Shown: positions 1 through 7,678 of the stretch, one piece after another
Numbering within the stretch: position 1 is the stretch's first letter
Layout: each line of letters begins with the position of its first letter
NCBI RefSeq assembly: GCF_026283925.1
Contig: NZ_JAPDPF010000015.1
Span: 1 to 58,415, forward strand
Reading direction: 5' to 3'
Length of the DNA stretch: 58,415 bases
Source: Dyella halodurans
GTDB taxonomy: Bacteria > Pseudomonadota > Gammaproteobacteria > Xanthomonadales > Rhodanobacteraceae
Position numbers and translations under genes: made by a program
Notes under the pieces: generated by a model
What the model was told of the DNA's origin: nothing
Database searches by the model: none
The model's input: the letters and a program-made list of their open reading frames with translations, nothing else

Positions 1-83
1 TGCCGGGCGCTCTCCCCGCGCGCCTTGCCCACCATGATCGCGCCTCGCTCTTCGGCGCTCAGATGACTGTAGTTCTGACCCAT
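1..83 (-). CDS. IS30-family transposase, N-terminal fragment
   Basis: The minus strand from the ATG at 83 reads MGQNYSHLSAEERGAIMVGK and continues as ARGESAR to the window edge. This is the typical N-terminus of IS30-family transposases, at the start of the helix-turn-helix region that binds the inverted repeats. Only 27 codons are present, so the DDE catalytic core lies outside the window. The matching C-terminus of what may be the same element type is at 58316-58415. The family call is from recognition of the N-terminal motif; the inverted-repeat tip supports it independently. Confidence 0.85.
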   Translation of the reverse strand, partial: MGQNYSHLSAEERGAIMVGKARGESAR

Positions 84-127
84 GCATCACCTCGAAGGGG
101 GTGTTGCACTTGATGTTAGAGACCGCC
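1..127 (-). mobile_element. IS30-family element, transposase-start end (partial)
   Basis: The first 127 bases are one end of an insertion sequence running out of the window to the left. Read inward from base 127 on the minus strand, the tip GGCGGTCTCTAACATCAAGT matches the tip at the right end of the window (minus-strand element starting at 58309) at about 19 of 26 positions, as expected for the two imperfect terminal inverted repeats of one element. The transposase start codon lies 44 bp inside this tip. The element abuts the upstream region of the lipoprotein gene at 184. Confidence 0.85.
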
Positions 128-183
128 AAATACTCTCCTCGACATCAGCCCCAAACGTGGTCCGCTCATGGAAGGACAAGCAT

Positions 184-894
184 ATGAGAATCAACTTGCT
201 CGCACTTGGTGTGGCCACGGCAATAATGCTGAGTGCGTGTAGCTCCGCCGCCGACTCCGGCAAAGCCAGCTTCGTGCCTGCACCAACCCCCAGCAACGGT
301 ACGGTCACGTCATCGACTGACGCCAACAAGATCAACTTTGCGCAGGCGATAAACGCCAGTCTGGGTAAGGAGTGCGTTGAAGCTCGTGTCCCGGTCACCC
401 CGTTTGGCGGCAACGGCCCCTTTCCCGTGTCGCTGAGTTTCGCGCTTCCCAATGACGCCGCTGACAAAGAACAGACGGAAAGGTGGAATCGGCACGTATC
501 GGCTCCATTCGAGGCCCTCGTCAAGGTCGGCCTGCTTGCCAGGGAAGAGGTGCGCGTGAAGCAGCCTTTGGGCGGCATGGGGCCGGGTCGAAAATACTCA
601 CTAACAAACGCCGGTCGCGACGCACTTCTCCTTCCCAACTCCACGGTGTTCTGCGCTGGGCGGTATAAGGTAGGTGAGGTCGTTCAATTCACCGAACCAA
701 GCAAAGTCATGGGTGCAACAGTTTCAGAGGTCGGTTTCACCTTTGCAGCTGTGGATGTACCCGCTTGGGCGAGCGACGATACCGTGCAGACAGCATTCCC
801 CAACGTGGCACGTGCGCTACACGGTTCAGGGGAAGGCCAAGCAAGGCTTGTCCTCTCCGGGGGCCACTGGGAGGCTGAGCTGTCATTGTTCTGA
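184..894 (+). CDS. Putative lipoprotein of unknown function
   Basis: This 236-residue protein begins with a lipoprotein signal peptide: basic MRIN, a hydrophobic stretch, then the lipobox LSAC with the acylated Cys at residue 19. A Ser/Thr/Pro-rich linker follows, as in many outer-membrane-anchored lipoproteins. The ATG at 184 is preferred over an upstream in-frame ATG at 82 because 82 lies inside the IS30 element and only the later start gives a signal peptide; AAGGA lies about 8 bases upstream of 184. The body has a few Cys but no domain that I recognise. The IS30 tip is only 57 bp upstream, so the native promoter may have been displaced or replaced. Confidence 0.7.
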   Translation: MRINLLALGVATAIMLSACSSAADSGKASFVPAPTPSNGTVTSSTDANKINFAQAINASLGKECVEARVPVTPFGGNGPFPVSLSFALPNDAADKEQTERWNRHVSAPFEALVKVGLLAREEVRVKQPLGGMGPGRKYSLTNAGRDALLLPNSTVFCAGRYKVGEVVQFTEPSKVMGATVSEVGFTFAAVDVPAWASDDTVQTAFPNVARALHGSGEGQARLVLSGGHWEAELSLF

Positions 895-1351
895 CTCTCT
901 CCCTACGTGCCGCCATACGAAGTGGGCCTGCACAGCAGGCGGGCGTTCCAATCCGCGATCACTTTCGTCACGGTCCCCGTGGTGTTGGCCTGCTTCGTGG
1001 TTCGAGTGCGCCGAACCCTACAGACGATGTAATGAGCGTGGTTAATACCGGAATTTGGATGCTCCGCTCCCGACCCGGAGCGGACCCAGGCGCCACCAAC
1101 GATGACGAACCGACACCTTTTCGTCATACACGCGCTGTCGCTAGCCTGCAGTCCCCAAGGAACCAACGCGGCGGTACCGTATGAGGACTGCTTCTGTGCG
1201 CCAGGTCACATTTTGGCCGCTTTCAAATGCACGGGGCTCTCCATGCACTAACATGCCGTACTGACGCACAATGCTTGCTTTCAGAGCTACCCGGTGTGAG
1301 GGCGCCGGTGCGGGAGCGATCTGCCAAGTGGGCAACTCACGGGGGGGGACA
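895..1351 (+). other. Intergenic region, no gene recognised
   Basis: This stretch of 457 bp has short open frames on both strands, but none has a convincing start, ribosome site or protein-like composition. Around 1066-1086 there is a short inverted repeat (GCTCC...GGAGC) next to GCGGACCC, resembling the GCGGACCT ends of the palindromic repeat at 4687-4796. It may be a decayed copy. Nothing else is evident. Confidence 0.4.
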
Positions 1352-2962
1352 ATGCTGCAGGGACCACGGGCCAAAGCCTGGCTGCGCCAGGTTGTCATAG
1401 CGGTGGTTTACGGCTTGGTGATGGCTCTACTGCGGCGAGCGGTCGTGCCGCATTGGGTGCTGTTGACCGGCGTGCATTTATGCGTGCTGCTGTTGATGCG
1501 CTATCGCGACTGGCCGGCCTTGATCGTCGGCGAGGCTGCCTCCCTGTTGCCGATGAGCGTGGATTGCGTAGAGCTATGGGGTTTGCCCTGGGCAATCACG
1601 AACGTCATTCCCGCCACCGCAATCATGGCGCCCGTGGTCTATTTGGCGCGGCAACGTTGGCGACTGTATCCCACGGCTCGGGGCCTCAATATGGGGGGGC
1701 TGCTAGGACTGTCACTTGCCGTGTCGTTGGTATTGACGGCCTATAACCTGATCACTCTTTCGATCACCAAATTGCCGCCTGGCTACGTCGTTCACTACGA
1801 CAAACAGCTCGCACAGTGGATGCTCGGCAATTATCTGGGCGTCTTGACGGTGACGCCGACGGTATTGTTTGTCCGGCAGGTCTGGCCCAACTTTCACTGG
1901 CGTGAGTTCAGTGCTCGCATCGCGGAAAACCGCAATGTGATCGAGAGCGTATGCATGGTGCTGCCGGCATTGCTCCTGATGATCTGGTTGGGCTTGTCGG
2001 CGCCGCATTTGCGCCAGATCGCCCAGGTTGCCATGTTCCTCCCGGTGGTTTGGCTGTCAATGCGCCACGGCTGGGGAGGGACGGCGATCGGTGGGACAGC
2101 GTGCAGTTTCGCGGTGGTCGCCCTGATGCCGGCCCTTTACGATCACGATACGCTACAGGCGCAGGTCGTCATTGCCTTCGTGATCTCGTCGATGCTGCTG
2201 CTTGGCGCGCACATCAGCGTCCTAAACCAGCGTGCAGAGCAGGATCGTCTGGACGCGCGTAGCGCGCTGGCCCTGGCCCAGCGCAACGTGCAGGTGGGTG
2301 AGATGCACCTGCGCATTACCTCGATGGCGCTCGATCAAATTCGCGAGACGGTGCAGTCCGGATATCAGATCGTGGCCGGACGATTGCGTCACCCGCATCC
2401 TGTCACCGACGAACGCGCCTTCTTGCGCCAAGCGTCAATCGCACAGGATCAGCTCTACCGCTTGGCCGACACGCTCCATCCCCTGGCGTGGCGAGAACGT
2501 GGCTTATCCGCTGCTCTGCGTGAAGGTGCCATCGCCCGTGTCCTTGAAGAGGCCGGCGTGAAATTCCGGTGCGATATTAAAGGGGTACCAAGTAGCTTAT
2601 CTGGGCACTTGCAACTGGCGATTCTTCGTGTTGTAGCCGAAGCTGTTGCGGATGCATGCCTGCGCAAGAATGCCAGCGACATCAATCTGCGCATCTGGTG
2701 CGGAGAGAAGTCAATACGCAGCGCTGTCGTCGTGGCGCTGACCTTCGTCGCGAACGAAGAACGACTGGCGGGCATCAAATGGGATGAGCTAATTCCGCGA
2801 ATCACTCGCTCGGCAAGCGGCGCAGGATGGTCGGCGATAGAAGATCGCGCGACCACGTATGGTGGTCGCGCCAGAGAGAGAGTCATGTCGCATGGCCGGC
2901 GAATTTCGCTCCTCCTATTTGATGAAGCTGGCCCGGCGGTTGCGATGGTTGCCGGGCCGTAA
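1352..2962 (+). CDS. MASE1-type membrane protein with degenerate histidine-kinase module
   Basis: This 536-residue protein starts at the ATG at 1352, preceded by a G-rich ribosome site; an upstream in-frame start at 1271 would add a non-membrane leader of poor composition. Residues 15 to about 290 hold eight or so hydrophobic segments in the pattern of a MASE1 integral-membrane sensor domain. A short coiled segment (about 295-330) follows, then a region resembling the NarL-partner kinase fold: LADTLHPLAWRERGLSAALR matches the spacing of the HisKA_3 distal helix. The usual phosphoacceptor His-Asp is not visible, the N box reads VVAEAVADACLRKN without the key Asn, and the G box is degenerate (SGAGWSAIEDRATTYGG). 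It is probably a catalytically dead kinase-like receptor. No response regulator gene is adjacent. It ends 3 bp from a convergent gene. Confidence 0.7.
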   Translation: MLQGPRAKAWLRQVVIAVVYGLVMALLRRAVVPHWVLLTGVHLCVLLLMRYRDWPALIVGEAASLLPMSVDCVELWGLPWAITNVIPATAIMAPVVYLARQRWRLYPTARGLNMGGLLGLSLAVSLVLTAYNLITLSITKLPPGYVVHYDKQLAQWMLGNYLGVLTVTPTVLFVRQVWPNFHWREFSARIAENRNVIESVCMVLPALLLMIWLGLSAPHLRQIAQVAMFLPVVWLSMRHGWGGTAIGGTACSFAVVALMPALYDHDTLQAQVVIAFVISSMLLLGAHISVLNQRAEQDRLDARSALALAQRNVQVGEMHLRITSMALDQIRETVQSGYQIVAGRLRHPHPVTDERAFLRQASIAQDQLYRLADTLHPLAWRERGLSAALREGAIARVLEEAGVKFRCDIKGVPSSLSGHLQLAILRVVAEAVADACLRKNASDINLRIWCGEKSIRSAVVVALTFVANEERLAGIKWDELIPRITRSASGAGWSAIEDRATTYGGRARERVMSHGRRISLLLFDEAGPAVAMVAGP

Positions 2963-2965
2963 GCC

Positions 2966-3421
2966 TTATTGAATGTGCGTGTTGCAAACAATCGGATCCG
3001 AGCACGTGGCTAGGGCACTGACCTGCATCGTCCCATCGCTCTGCGGCGTGGTCGTTACCTGCGTTGTGGCGTCCTGGTAGACCGTAGTGGGCGAGCTCAC
3101 CGGAGTGGCAGTGGTGGCAACCGCGGCAGGCTGCTGCGGAGTGCGGACGAACTGGGCAAATCGGCCGATCGGCAACGTCAGAAACTGACCGTTTGCCATG
3201 CCTATGGCCGCAAGCACGTTGCCATTGAGGTCATTGATCTGGACATATTTCACGCCGCCCAGCACAAAAACATAGGCGTGGAAGTTGGGGCTCGAACTTA
3301 CATCAGTAGCGTTTGGCCATGCCTGCCCGAGGCCGGTAGACGGCGGATCCGCGAACGCACTGCTCGACAGCCCCAAGACCAGGAGGCCGGCGCAAACGCG
3401 GCCCAATATCGTCTTCGACAT
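2966..3421 (-). CDS. Small secreted protein of unknown function
   Basis: This 151-residue protein has a clear Sec signal peptide (MSKTILGRVCAGLLVLGLSS, cleavage probably after AFA at residue 24). The mature part begins DPPSTGLGQAWPNATDVSSS and contains a compact segment YVFVLGGVKYVQINDLNGNV that looks like a beta-hairpin, then a Thr/Val/Pro-rich linker. The last 15 residues hold two Cys (ATCSDPIVCNTHIQ) that could form a disulfide in the periplasm. No named domain is recognised. It is convergent with the MASE1 gene and monocistronic. Confidence 0.65.
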   Translation of the reverse strand: MSKTILGRVCAGLLVLGLSSSAFADPPSTGLGQAWPNATDVSSSPNFHAYVFVLGGVKYVQINDLNGNVLAAIGMANGQFLTLPIGRFAQFVRTPQQPAAVATTATPVSSPTTVYQDATTQVTTTPQSDGTMQVSALATCSDPIVCNTHIQ

Positions 3422-3766
3422 AGTTATTCCCCTAATTGGACGGTGCCAGTTGGCACGGGAAATGTAGCATTGCGCCAGGGGGGCGGTTTGATGGAGACCC
3501 GATCAGATCGTGATAAGAGTGTGAGGCACGTCACGCTTGTCATTGACAAAAGTGACCAGGTGGGGACGCATCTAATCTGATCGGCGTCTTAGAGACGTCC
3601 CCATTGTGGGCATCGTGAAGGGGCGAAATCGGTCTCTGTAGACAACATGGGCCGGCAGGTCCGCTTCCGACCGATAGCTGTCCTTGGATTTTGACGACTG
3701 ACCTCGTGTACAAGAAAAATCATCTGACACCGAGCCACAAGCACAGGTCACAATCTTTCTGGTTGC
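3422..3766 (+). other. Intergenic region between a secreted protein and the racemase-like gene
   Basis: No gene is seen in these 345 bp. The part next to 3421 must hold the promoter of the minus-strand secreted protein. An 8-bp inverted repeat TGGGGACG/CGTCCCCA (3561-3568 and 3596-3603) and the sequence GGTCCGCTTCCGACCGATAG near 3659 resemble pieces of repeats found elsewhere in the window, suggesting decayed copies. Confidence 0.4.
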
Positions 3767-4564
3767 TCACTTGCCGATGTCGACCTTGTGCGTCTGAACG
3801 ACCGTGTCGTTCGTGTGCAGCGGGCCCATCAGGCTCTCGATGTTCTGCTTGAACGGGGCCACATCTCCGGTCGTCATGAATCGCGTGATTCCTCTTGTCG
3901 TTGCAACGCTTTCGACAGCAGGGCCCCGAATCGCCGTGACCTTTCCCGACACAATGTCCGCCGGGTCCAGGAGCATCACCTCAGGTCCGAACACCTCGGC
4001 AATCGCCTGATCGAGCCAGGTGAAGTGCGTACAACCAAGCACGAGCAAATCAATCGGAGCAGAAAACGTCGCCAAAACCCTCCTGAGCGAGGACAGGACC
4101 TTTCCTCCCTGGGTAAAACCGGCCTCGACCAGGTCGACGAGCTCTGAGGCGGCGACCTCCTGCACGATGGCTGCAGGGAATGCCTCTCGTATGGCTTGGC
4201 CATATACGCCGGATCGAACCGTTGCCCCCGTGGCAATGACGCCGACGTTCCGCTTGCCCGTTTCCGCGACTGCGGAAGCGGTTGGCTGGATCATTTCGAC
4301 GATAGGCGCTCGACTCCGTGGCCATCCGTGCTCCCGAGAGATAGCGCAAAGGGTATTGCTGCCCATCGCGATGCCGTCCACCCCCAGCTCATTCAGTCGA
4401 TTCACATAACGCTGAAAGAAAACGGCGAGTTCAGAAGCGGGGCGAACGCCAAGCGGTGCGTTCGCCTGGTCTGCGAAGTAGACGATGTCCTCATGCGGCA
4501 AACGTGCGCGGACGCGTTGCAGGACAGAAAGGCCACCCAAGCCCGAATCAAGAATGCCCAGCAA
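3767..4564 (-). CDS. murI: Glutamate racemase-like protein lacking the first catalytic Cys
   Basis: This 265-residue protein has the glutamate racemase (MurI) fold: N-terminal GILDSGLGGLSVL, a central GATVRSGVY segment and the second catalytic motif VLGCTHF with Cys178 and His180. MurI makes D-glutamate for peptidoglycan with two Cys acting as acid/base on opposite faces. The first motif, normally A-C-N-T, here reads GSNT, with Ser69 in place of Cys; another Cys lies at 73. The substrate motif PYG is PLG. Length is normal. The start is taken as TTG at 4564 after an AGGGGAC ribosome site, because the conserved LGILDSG begins right there. It may be an inactive or altered paralogue; a housekeeping murI probably lies elsewhere in the genome. 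Confidence 0.75.
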   Translation of the reverse strand: MLGILDSGLGGLSVLQRVRARLPHEDIVYFADQANAPLGVRPASELAVFFQRYVNRLNELGVDGIAMGSNTLCAISREHGWPRSRAPIVEMIQPTASAVAETGKRNVGVIATGATVRSGVYGQAIREAFPAAIVQEVAASELVDLVEAGFTQGGKVLSSLRRVLATFSAPIDLLVLGCTHFTWLDQAIAEVFGPEVMLLDPADIVSGKVTAIRGPAVESVATTRGITRFMTTGDVAPFKQNIESLMGPLHTNDTVVQTHKVDIGK

Positions 4565-4686
4565 CGTGCGTCCCCTTTGGCACGAAATACCTTATGGGCA
4601 CATTACAGGAGCAACAGCGCCGAGCCAACGACGGAAGTCACTGGCGATGGAAGCGCTGGATGGGTCATATTCCAATGACGCAGCCA

Positions 4687-4796
4687 AGGTCCGCCATTGA
4701 CGTGCGGTTTCAGCCGGTCGTTGCAACACACTGAAGACTGCGCGAGCAGCGGTAGTGTTGCAACGACCGGCTGAAACCGCAACCCGAAGCGGACCT
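4687..4796. repeat. Long palindromic element, copy 1 (MITE/REP-like)
   Basis: A perfect 26-bp inverted repeat (arms 4704-4729 and 4755-4780; core CAGCCGGTCGTTGCAACAC) flanks a 25-bp spacer. The whole is bounded by AGGTCCGC (4687-4694) and its complement GCGGACCT (4789-4796). A second, diverged copy in opposite orientation lies at about 5547-5643, so the two copies flank the secreted protein gene at 4852. The size and terminal inverted repeats suggest a small non-autonomous mobile repeat. No transposase is present nearby. Confidence 0.75.
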
Positions 4797-4851
4797 AATC
4801 AGTCGGTGGGAAGCTGCCCGTAGTTCGAATGGAAAAGGATCAGGTGGGCGA

Positions 4852-5538
4852 GTGGTAATTCTTCTTTCGATTGCTTTGATAGCTGCACAACAAGTTGCTG
4901 GCTCAAGCGGAAAAACGACCTCAGCGATTCAGTGCGGCGAGGCGAAGTTCACGCCGGAGACGATTATCTGTGAGCATCGCGATCTCCAAGACTTTGACGC
5001 ATCGATCGCCGTCTCGTTTGAAGCATTGAAGAAGACCTATAATGGTGAGGACCTGGCGACCTTTCTGCAAGGTCAGCATTTCTGGTTGGTTGAGCGAAAT
5101 GACTGCCGCAACGGACCTACGTCCGATCACTACGCCGATGGCGTTTACGGCTGCGTCCGCGAAAAGCTGCAAAGCCGCGATCAGGTGCTTCGAGCACTGG
5201 TGGCATCACCCGAGAAGCTCCAATCAACCTTGGCTGATTACAGCTTTGTTGAACCCCAGTATGTGCACAAGCACGGCGCCCTTCTTGTCGGAAAGCAGGT
5301 GCAGGTATTTGGATTCCTCGACCTTGCCGCATGCCAATCGCCGGAAACTGAGCTTCGCGATGGGGTTATCACCTTTAAGGGCGCGTCACTTCCCGCACGA
5401 CTGAAGAGTTTGCCGGTTGAACAAGTCGCGTATGTCTGCAACAAGCACCCCGGTTCTTGGTGGTCTGGCACGATCAAGGCCGAAGAAGGGGGGCCTTACT
5501 TATATGTGACGGAACTTCTTGGCGTTGCCTTGCCATAG
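4852..5538 (+). CDS. Secreted LprI/DUF1311-like protein
   Basis: This 228-residue protein begins at a GTG at 4852 giving a hydrophobic signal sequence (VILLSIALIAAQQVAGSS). The mature N-terminal half has the spacing of the lysozyme-inhibitor LprI N-terminal domain (DUF1311): an early Cys, an ICEHRDLQDFDASI motif, LxxQxxWLxxRNDC (WLVERNDC) and a late Cys in YGCVREKLQSR. LprI-type domains are periplasmic or envelope proteins, some inhibiting lysozyme. The C-terminal half (about 130-228) is a separate small beta-rich part with three Cys and no recognised family. The gene stands alone between two inverted copies of a palindromic repeat, which suggests it may have been acquired or moved as a cassette. 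Confidence 0.65.
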   Translation: MVILLSIALIAAQQVAGSSGKTTSAIQCGEAKFTPETIICEHRDLQDFDASIAVSFEALKKTYNGEDLATFLQGQHFWLVERNDCRNGPTSDHYADGVYGCVREKLQSRDQVLRALVASPEKLQSTLADYSFVEPQYVHKHGALLVGKQVQVFGFLDLAACQSPETELRDGVITFKGASLPARLKSLPVEQVAYVCNKHPGSWWSGTIKAEEGGPYLYVTELLGVALP

Positions 5539-5546
5539 CTTGGGGA

Positions 5547-5643
5547 TATCCGCTTCCGACTACGGGTTCAGCCGGTCGTTGCAACATTCCTGCCCGCGCA
5601 GTCTTCAGTGTGTTGTGTCGACCGGCTCACGTCGCCAATAAGT
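5547..5643. repeat. Long palindromic element, copy 2 (diverged, inverted)
   Basis: TTCAGCCGGTCGTTGCAACA at about 5567-5586 and GTTGTGTCGACCGGCT near 5612-5627 form an imperfect inverted repeat like copy 1 at 4687-4796. The spacer here (CGCAGTCTTCAGTG) is the reverse complement of the copy 1 spacer (CACTGAAGACTGCG), so the element is in the opposite orientation. The left end reads ATCCGCTTCCGACTACGG; the right end is degenerate. Confidence 0.65.
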
Positions 5644-5666
5644 GCGACTACCGTCTCGATCGCCGT

Positions 5667-6833
5667 CTATTGCATATCATCACGTACTGCCCGACGCGCC
5701 AGTGCCGACACTGCGCGGTGGCGCGCAGGCTGCGACTTCATTCCGAACACCAGGCGTAGCGCAGCAAATCTCCGTACAGATCCCTCGTAGAGCACGAAGC
5801 ATGCGCCCATGCTCAGGGAAAGGACGACGAAGTACTTTGTCCACGGCGTCCAGGGGTACTGGATGATGTAGTACCCGAGCATGACGATCACTGTCTGATG
5901 CAGGATGTAGACGGGATAGCTGGCCTCCCTCGCCCAGATGAGTAACGGGTTGGCGAAGGATAGGTGGCGATAGCCGTAGCCCAGAAACACCATCATCCAA
6001 AACCAGGTGAAGATATTGGCCCCGATGCCGTCGGCTGCCGACCCGTGGGCGATCACACCTACGTTGAACAGCAATATCAGGAGAGCGAACGACGCGATAC
6101 CTGCGGCCAGCGACCACCGGCGATGGTCAGACAGCCATTTCCACACGCCCGGTATGGAAGCCATGACGTATCCATAGGCAGTCAGAAGCAGGTAGTGATT
6201 GAAGATGTACCAGTCGCTGACCAGGGTATGTGCCTCAGGAAACAGCGGCTTCAGCAACGCTTCGTTGAGGCCAAGGGGAACCCCCAGCGCATACAGCCAA
6301 ACCCCTGGTGCCAGGGGCGGCGTGACTCGCCTCCACCAGAGCATGACGGGAAGCAGCACCAAGACGTACACGTAGAGATACAGGATGAACCACAGGTGAT
6401 GCCAACTGAAATCGCCTGTCGGATAGGGTATGAACTGCAGTACCCGCTGGGCGTAGAAGGCCAGATAGCTACCAGACCATTGCCCGCGGAGTAGTCGTTC
6501 GTAGTAGATCTGCGGTGGCACGATGAGGAACATGCCAGCGATGAGCGGCAAGAGCAGCTTGATCGTGCGTTCCTTCAGGAATTTCCCTGTGCTACGTCGC
6601 TGCAGCGCAAACCACATGCCCGCTCCGGCAATGACGAACAGCAGCGGCATACGCAGGCGATGGGCGATATCCATCGGCCACTGCAGGGAGGGAATGGTCT
6701 GATTGTTGACGATATGCCAACCCCAACCGACGAAGATCATTCCTGTGTGGAAGAAGAACAACACAAAGATCGCGATGACTCGCAACCAGTCCAGGAAGTC
6801 ATAGCGCTCTTTCAATGCATTGCCAGTAAGCAT
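5667..6833 (-). CDS. Membrane acyltransferase (Acyltransferase_3 / OpgC-like)
   Basis: This 388-residue polytopic protein has about ten hydrophobic segments. It opens with YDFLDWLRVIAIFVLFFFHT, the typical start of the Acyltransferase_3 family, in which the His after the first membrane segment is part of the active site. Further family-like features are HRLRMPLLFVIAGAG and the late PVYILHQTVIVMLGYY. Members transfer acyl groups to extracellular glycans, glucans or lipids at the inner membrane. The substrate cannot be read from the sequence. The gene lies 104 bp downstream of the LytTR regulator on the same strand, so it could be co-transcribed with or controlled by that two-component system. 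Its length is usual for the family. Confidence 0.8.
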   Translation of the reverse strand: MLTGNALKERYDFLDWLRVIAIFVLFFFHTGMIFVGWGWHIVNNQTIPSLQWPMDIAHRLRMPLLFVIAGAGMWFALQRRSTGKFLKERTIKLLLPLIAGMFLIVPPQIYYERLLRGQWSGSYLAFYAQRVLQFIPYPTGDFSWHHLWFILYLYVYVLVLLPVMLWWRRVTPPLAPGVWLYALGVPLGLNEALLKPLFPEAHTLVSDWYIFNHYLLLTAYGYVMASIPGVWKWLSDHRRWSLAAGIASFALLILLFNVGVIAHGSAADGIGANIFTWFWMMVFLGYGYRHLSFANPLLIWAREASYPVYILHQTVIVMLGYYIIQYPWTPWTKYFVVLSLSMGACFVLYEGSVRRFAALRLVFGMKSQPARHRAVSALARRAVRDDMQ

Positions 6834-6937
6834 GGCCCAAGCCTCCCATCTCGACGATGAGAGGGAGGGTGGCCTACCAGGAACCCGTCGGCAGCAGATT
6901 TGGGGCGGATGGAGACGCCGGCGTGGCGAGACGGACG

Positions 6938-7678
6938 CTAACGGCCCATGCGGGCGAACAGCGCCTCGCGATACCGCCGGCTGAGCCGCAGCATGCGGCC
7001 GTTGTGCAGATGGAGGTCATAGTCGCCCTTGAAGAGGGGCGTGAGCGATGCGATGCAACCGAGGTTCACCGCCGTAGACCGATGTATCCGCATGAAGCGC
7101 TGCTCGCCCAGCTGGGACAGCAGGTCGTTCAGGGTCCTGCGTAAAAGATAGGAGCGCTTGGCCGTGTGCACATGGACGTAGTTGTCGTCTGCCTCAAGCC
7201 ATTCGACGGATGCCGCTTCGATGAGTTCCAGCCGTTCTCCATTCGGCACGAGCAGGCGCTCGCAGCCAGGGTCCTGTGCCCGCCCGATCGCCACCGCAGT
7301 GGCGCCGGTTTCATCGTCCTGCAGCCGTTCCCGGACGCGCTGCACCGTGCGCTCCAATCGGTCCCGGTCATAGGGCTTGAGCAGGTAGTCGACCGCATTG
7401 AGGTCAAACGCCTCCACCGCATGCGCATCGTAGGCGGTGACGAAGACGATCAGCGGCGCGCTCGATGGGTCAAGTTGCGCGGCCACCTGGAGTCCGGACA
7501 GCGTCGGCATCTGGACATCGAGAAAGGCCACGTCCGGCCGACATTGTTCGATGCACTGTGCCGCAGACAAGCCATCCTCGGCCGAGCCGACCACCTCGAT
7601 GTCCGCGTGCTCCGCCAGCCAGCGGGCGAGCTTTTCGCGAGCCGGCATTTCATCGTCGGCGATCATCACGCGAATCAT
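6938..7678 (-). CDS. LytTR-family response regulator
   Basis: This 246-residue protein has an N-terminal receiver domain (acidic pair DD at 8-9, phosphoacceptor Asp54 in FLDVQMP, later VTAYD and the Lys in LLKPYD) and a C-terminal LytTR DNA-binding domain (about 140-240; WLEADDNYVHVH, FMRIHRSTAVNL). Such regulators bind paired direct repeats near promoters. The start overlaps the stop of the upstream histidine kinase by 4 bp (ATGA), so the two are translationally coupled and form a LytS/AlgZ-AlgR type pair. The acyltransferase gene downstream is a possible target or operon partner. Confidence 0.9.
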   Translation of the reverse strand: MIRVMIADDEMPAREKLARWLAEHADIEVVGSAEDGLSAAQCIEQCRPDVAFLDVQMPTLSGLQVAAQLDPSSAPLIVFVTAYDAHAVEAFDLNAVDYLLKPYDRDRLERTVQRVRERLQDDETGATAVAIGRAQDPGCERLLVPNGERLELIEAASVEWLEADDNYVHVHTAKRSYLLRRTLNDLLSQLGEQRFMRIHRSTAVNLGCIASLTPLFKGDYDLHLHNGRMLRLSRRYREALFARMGR

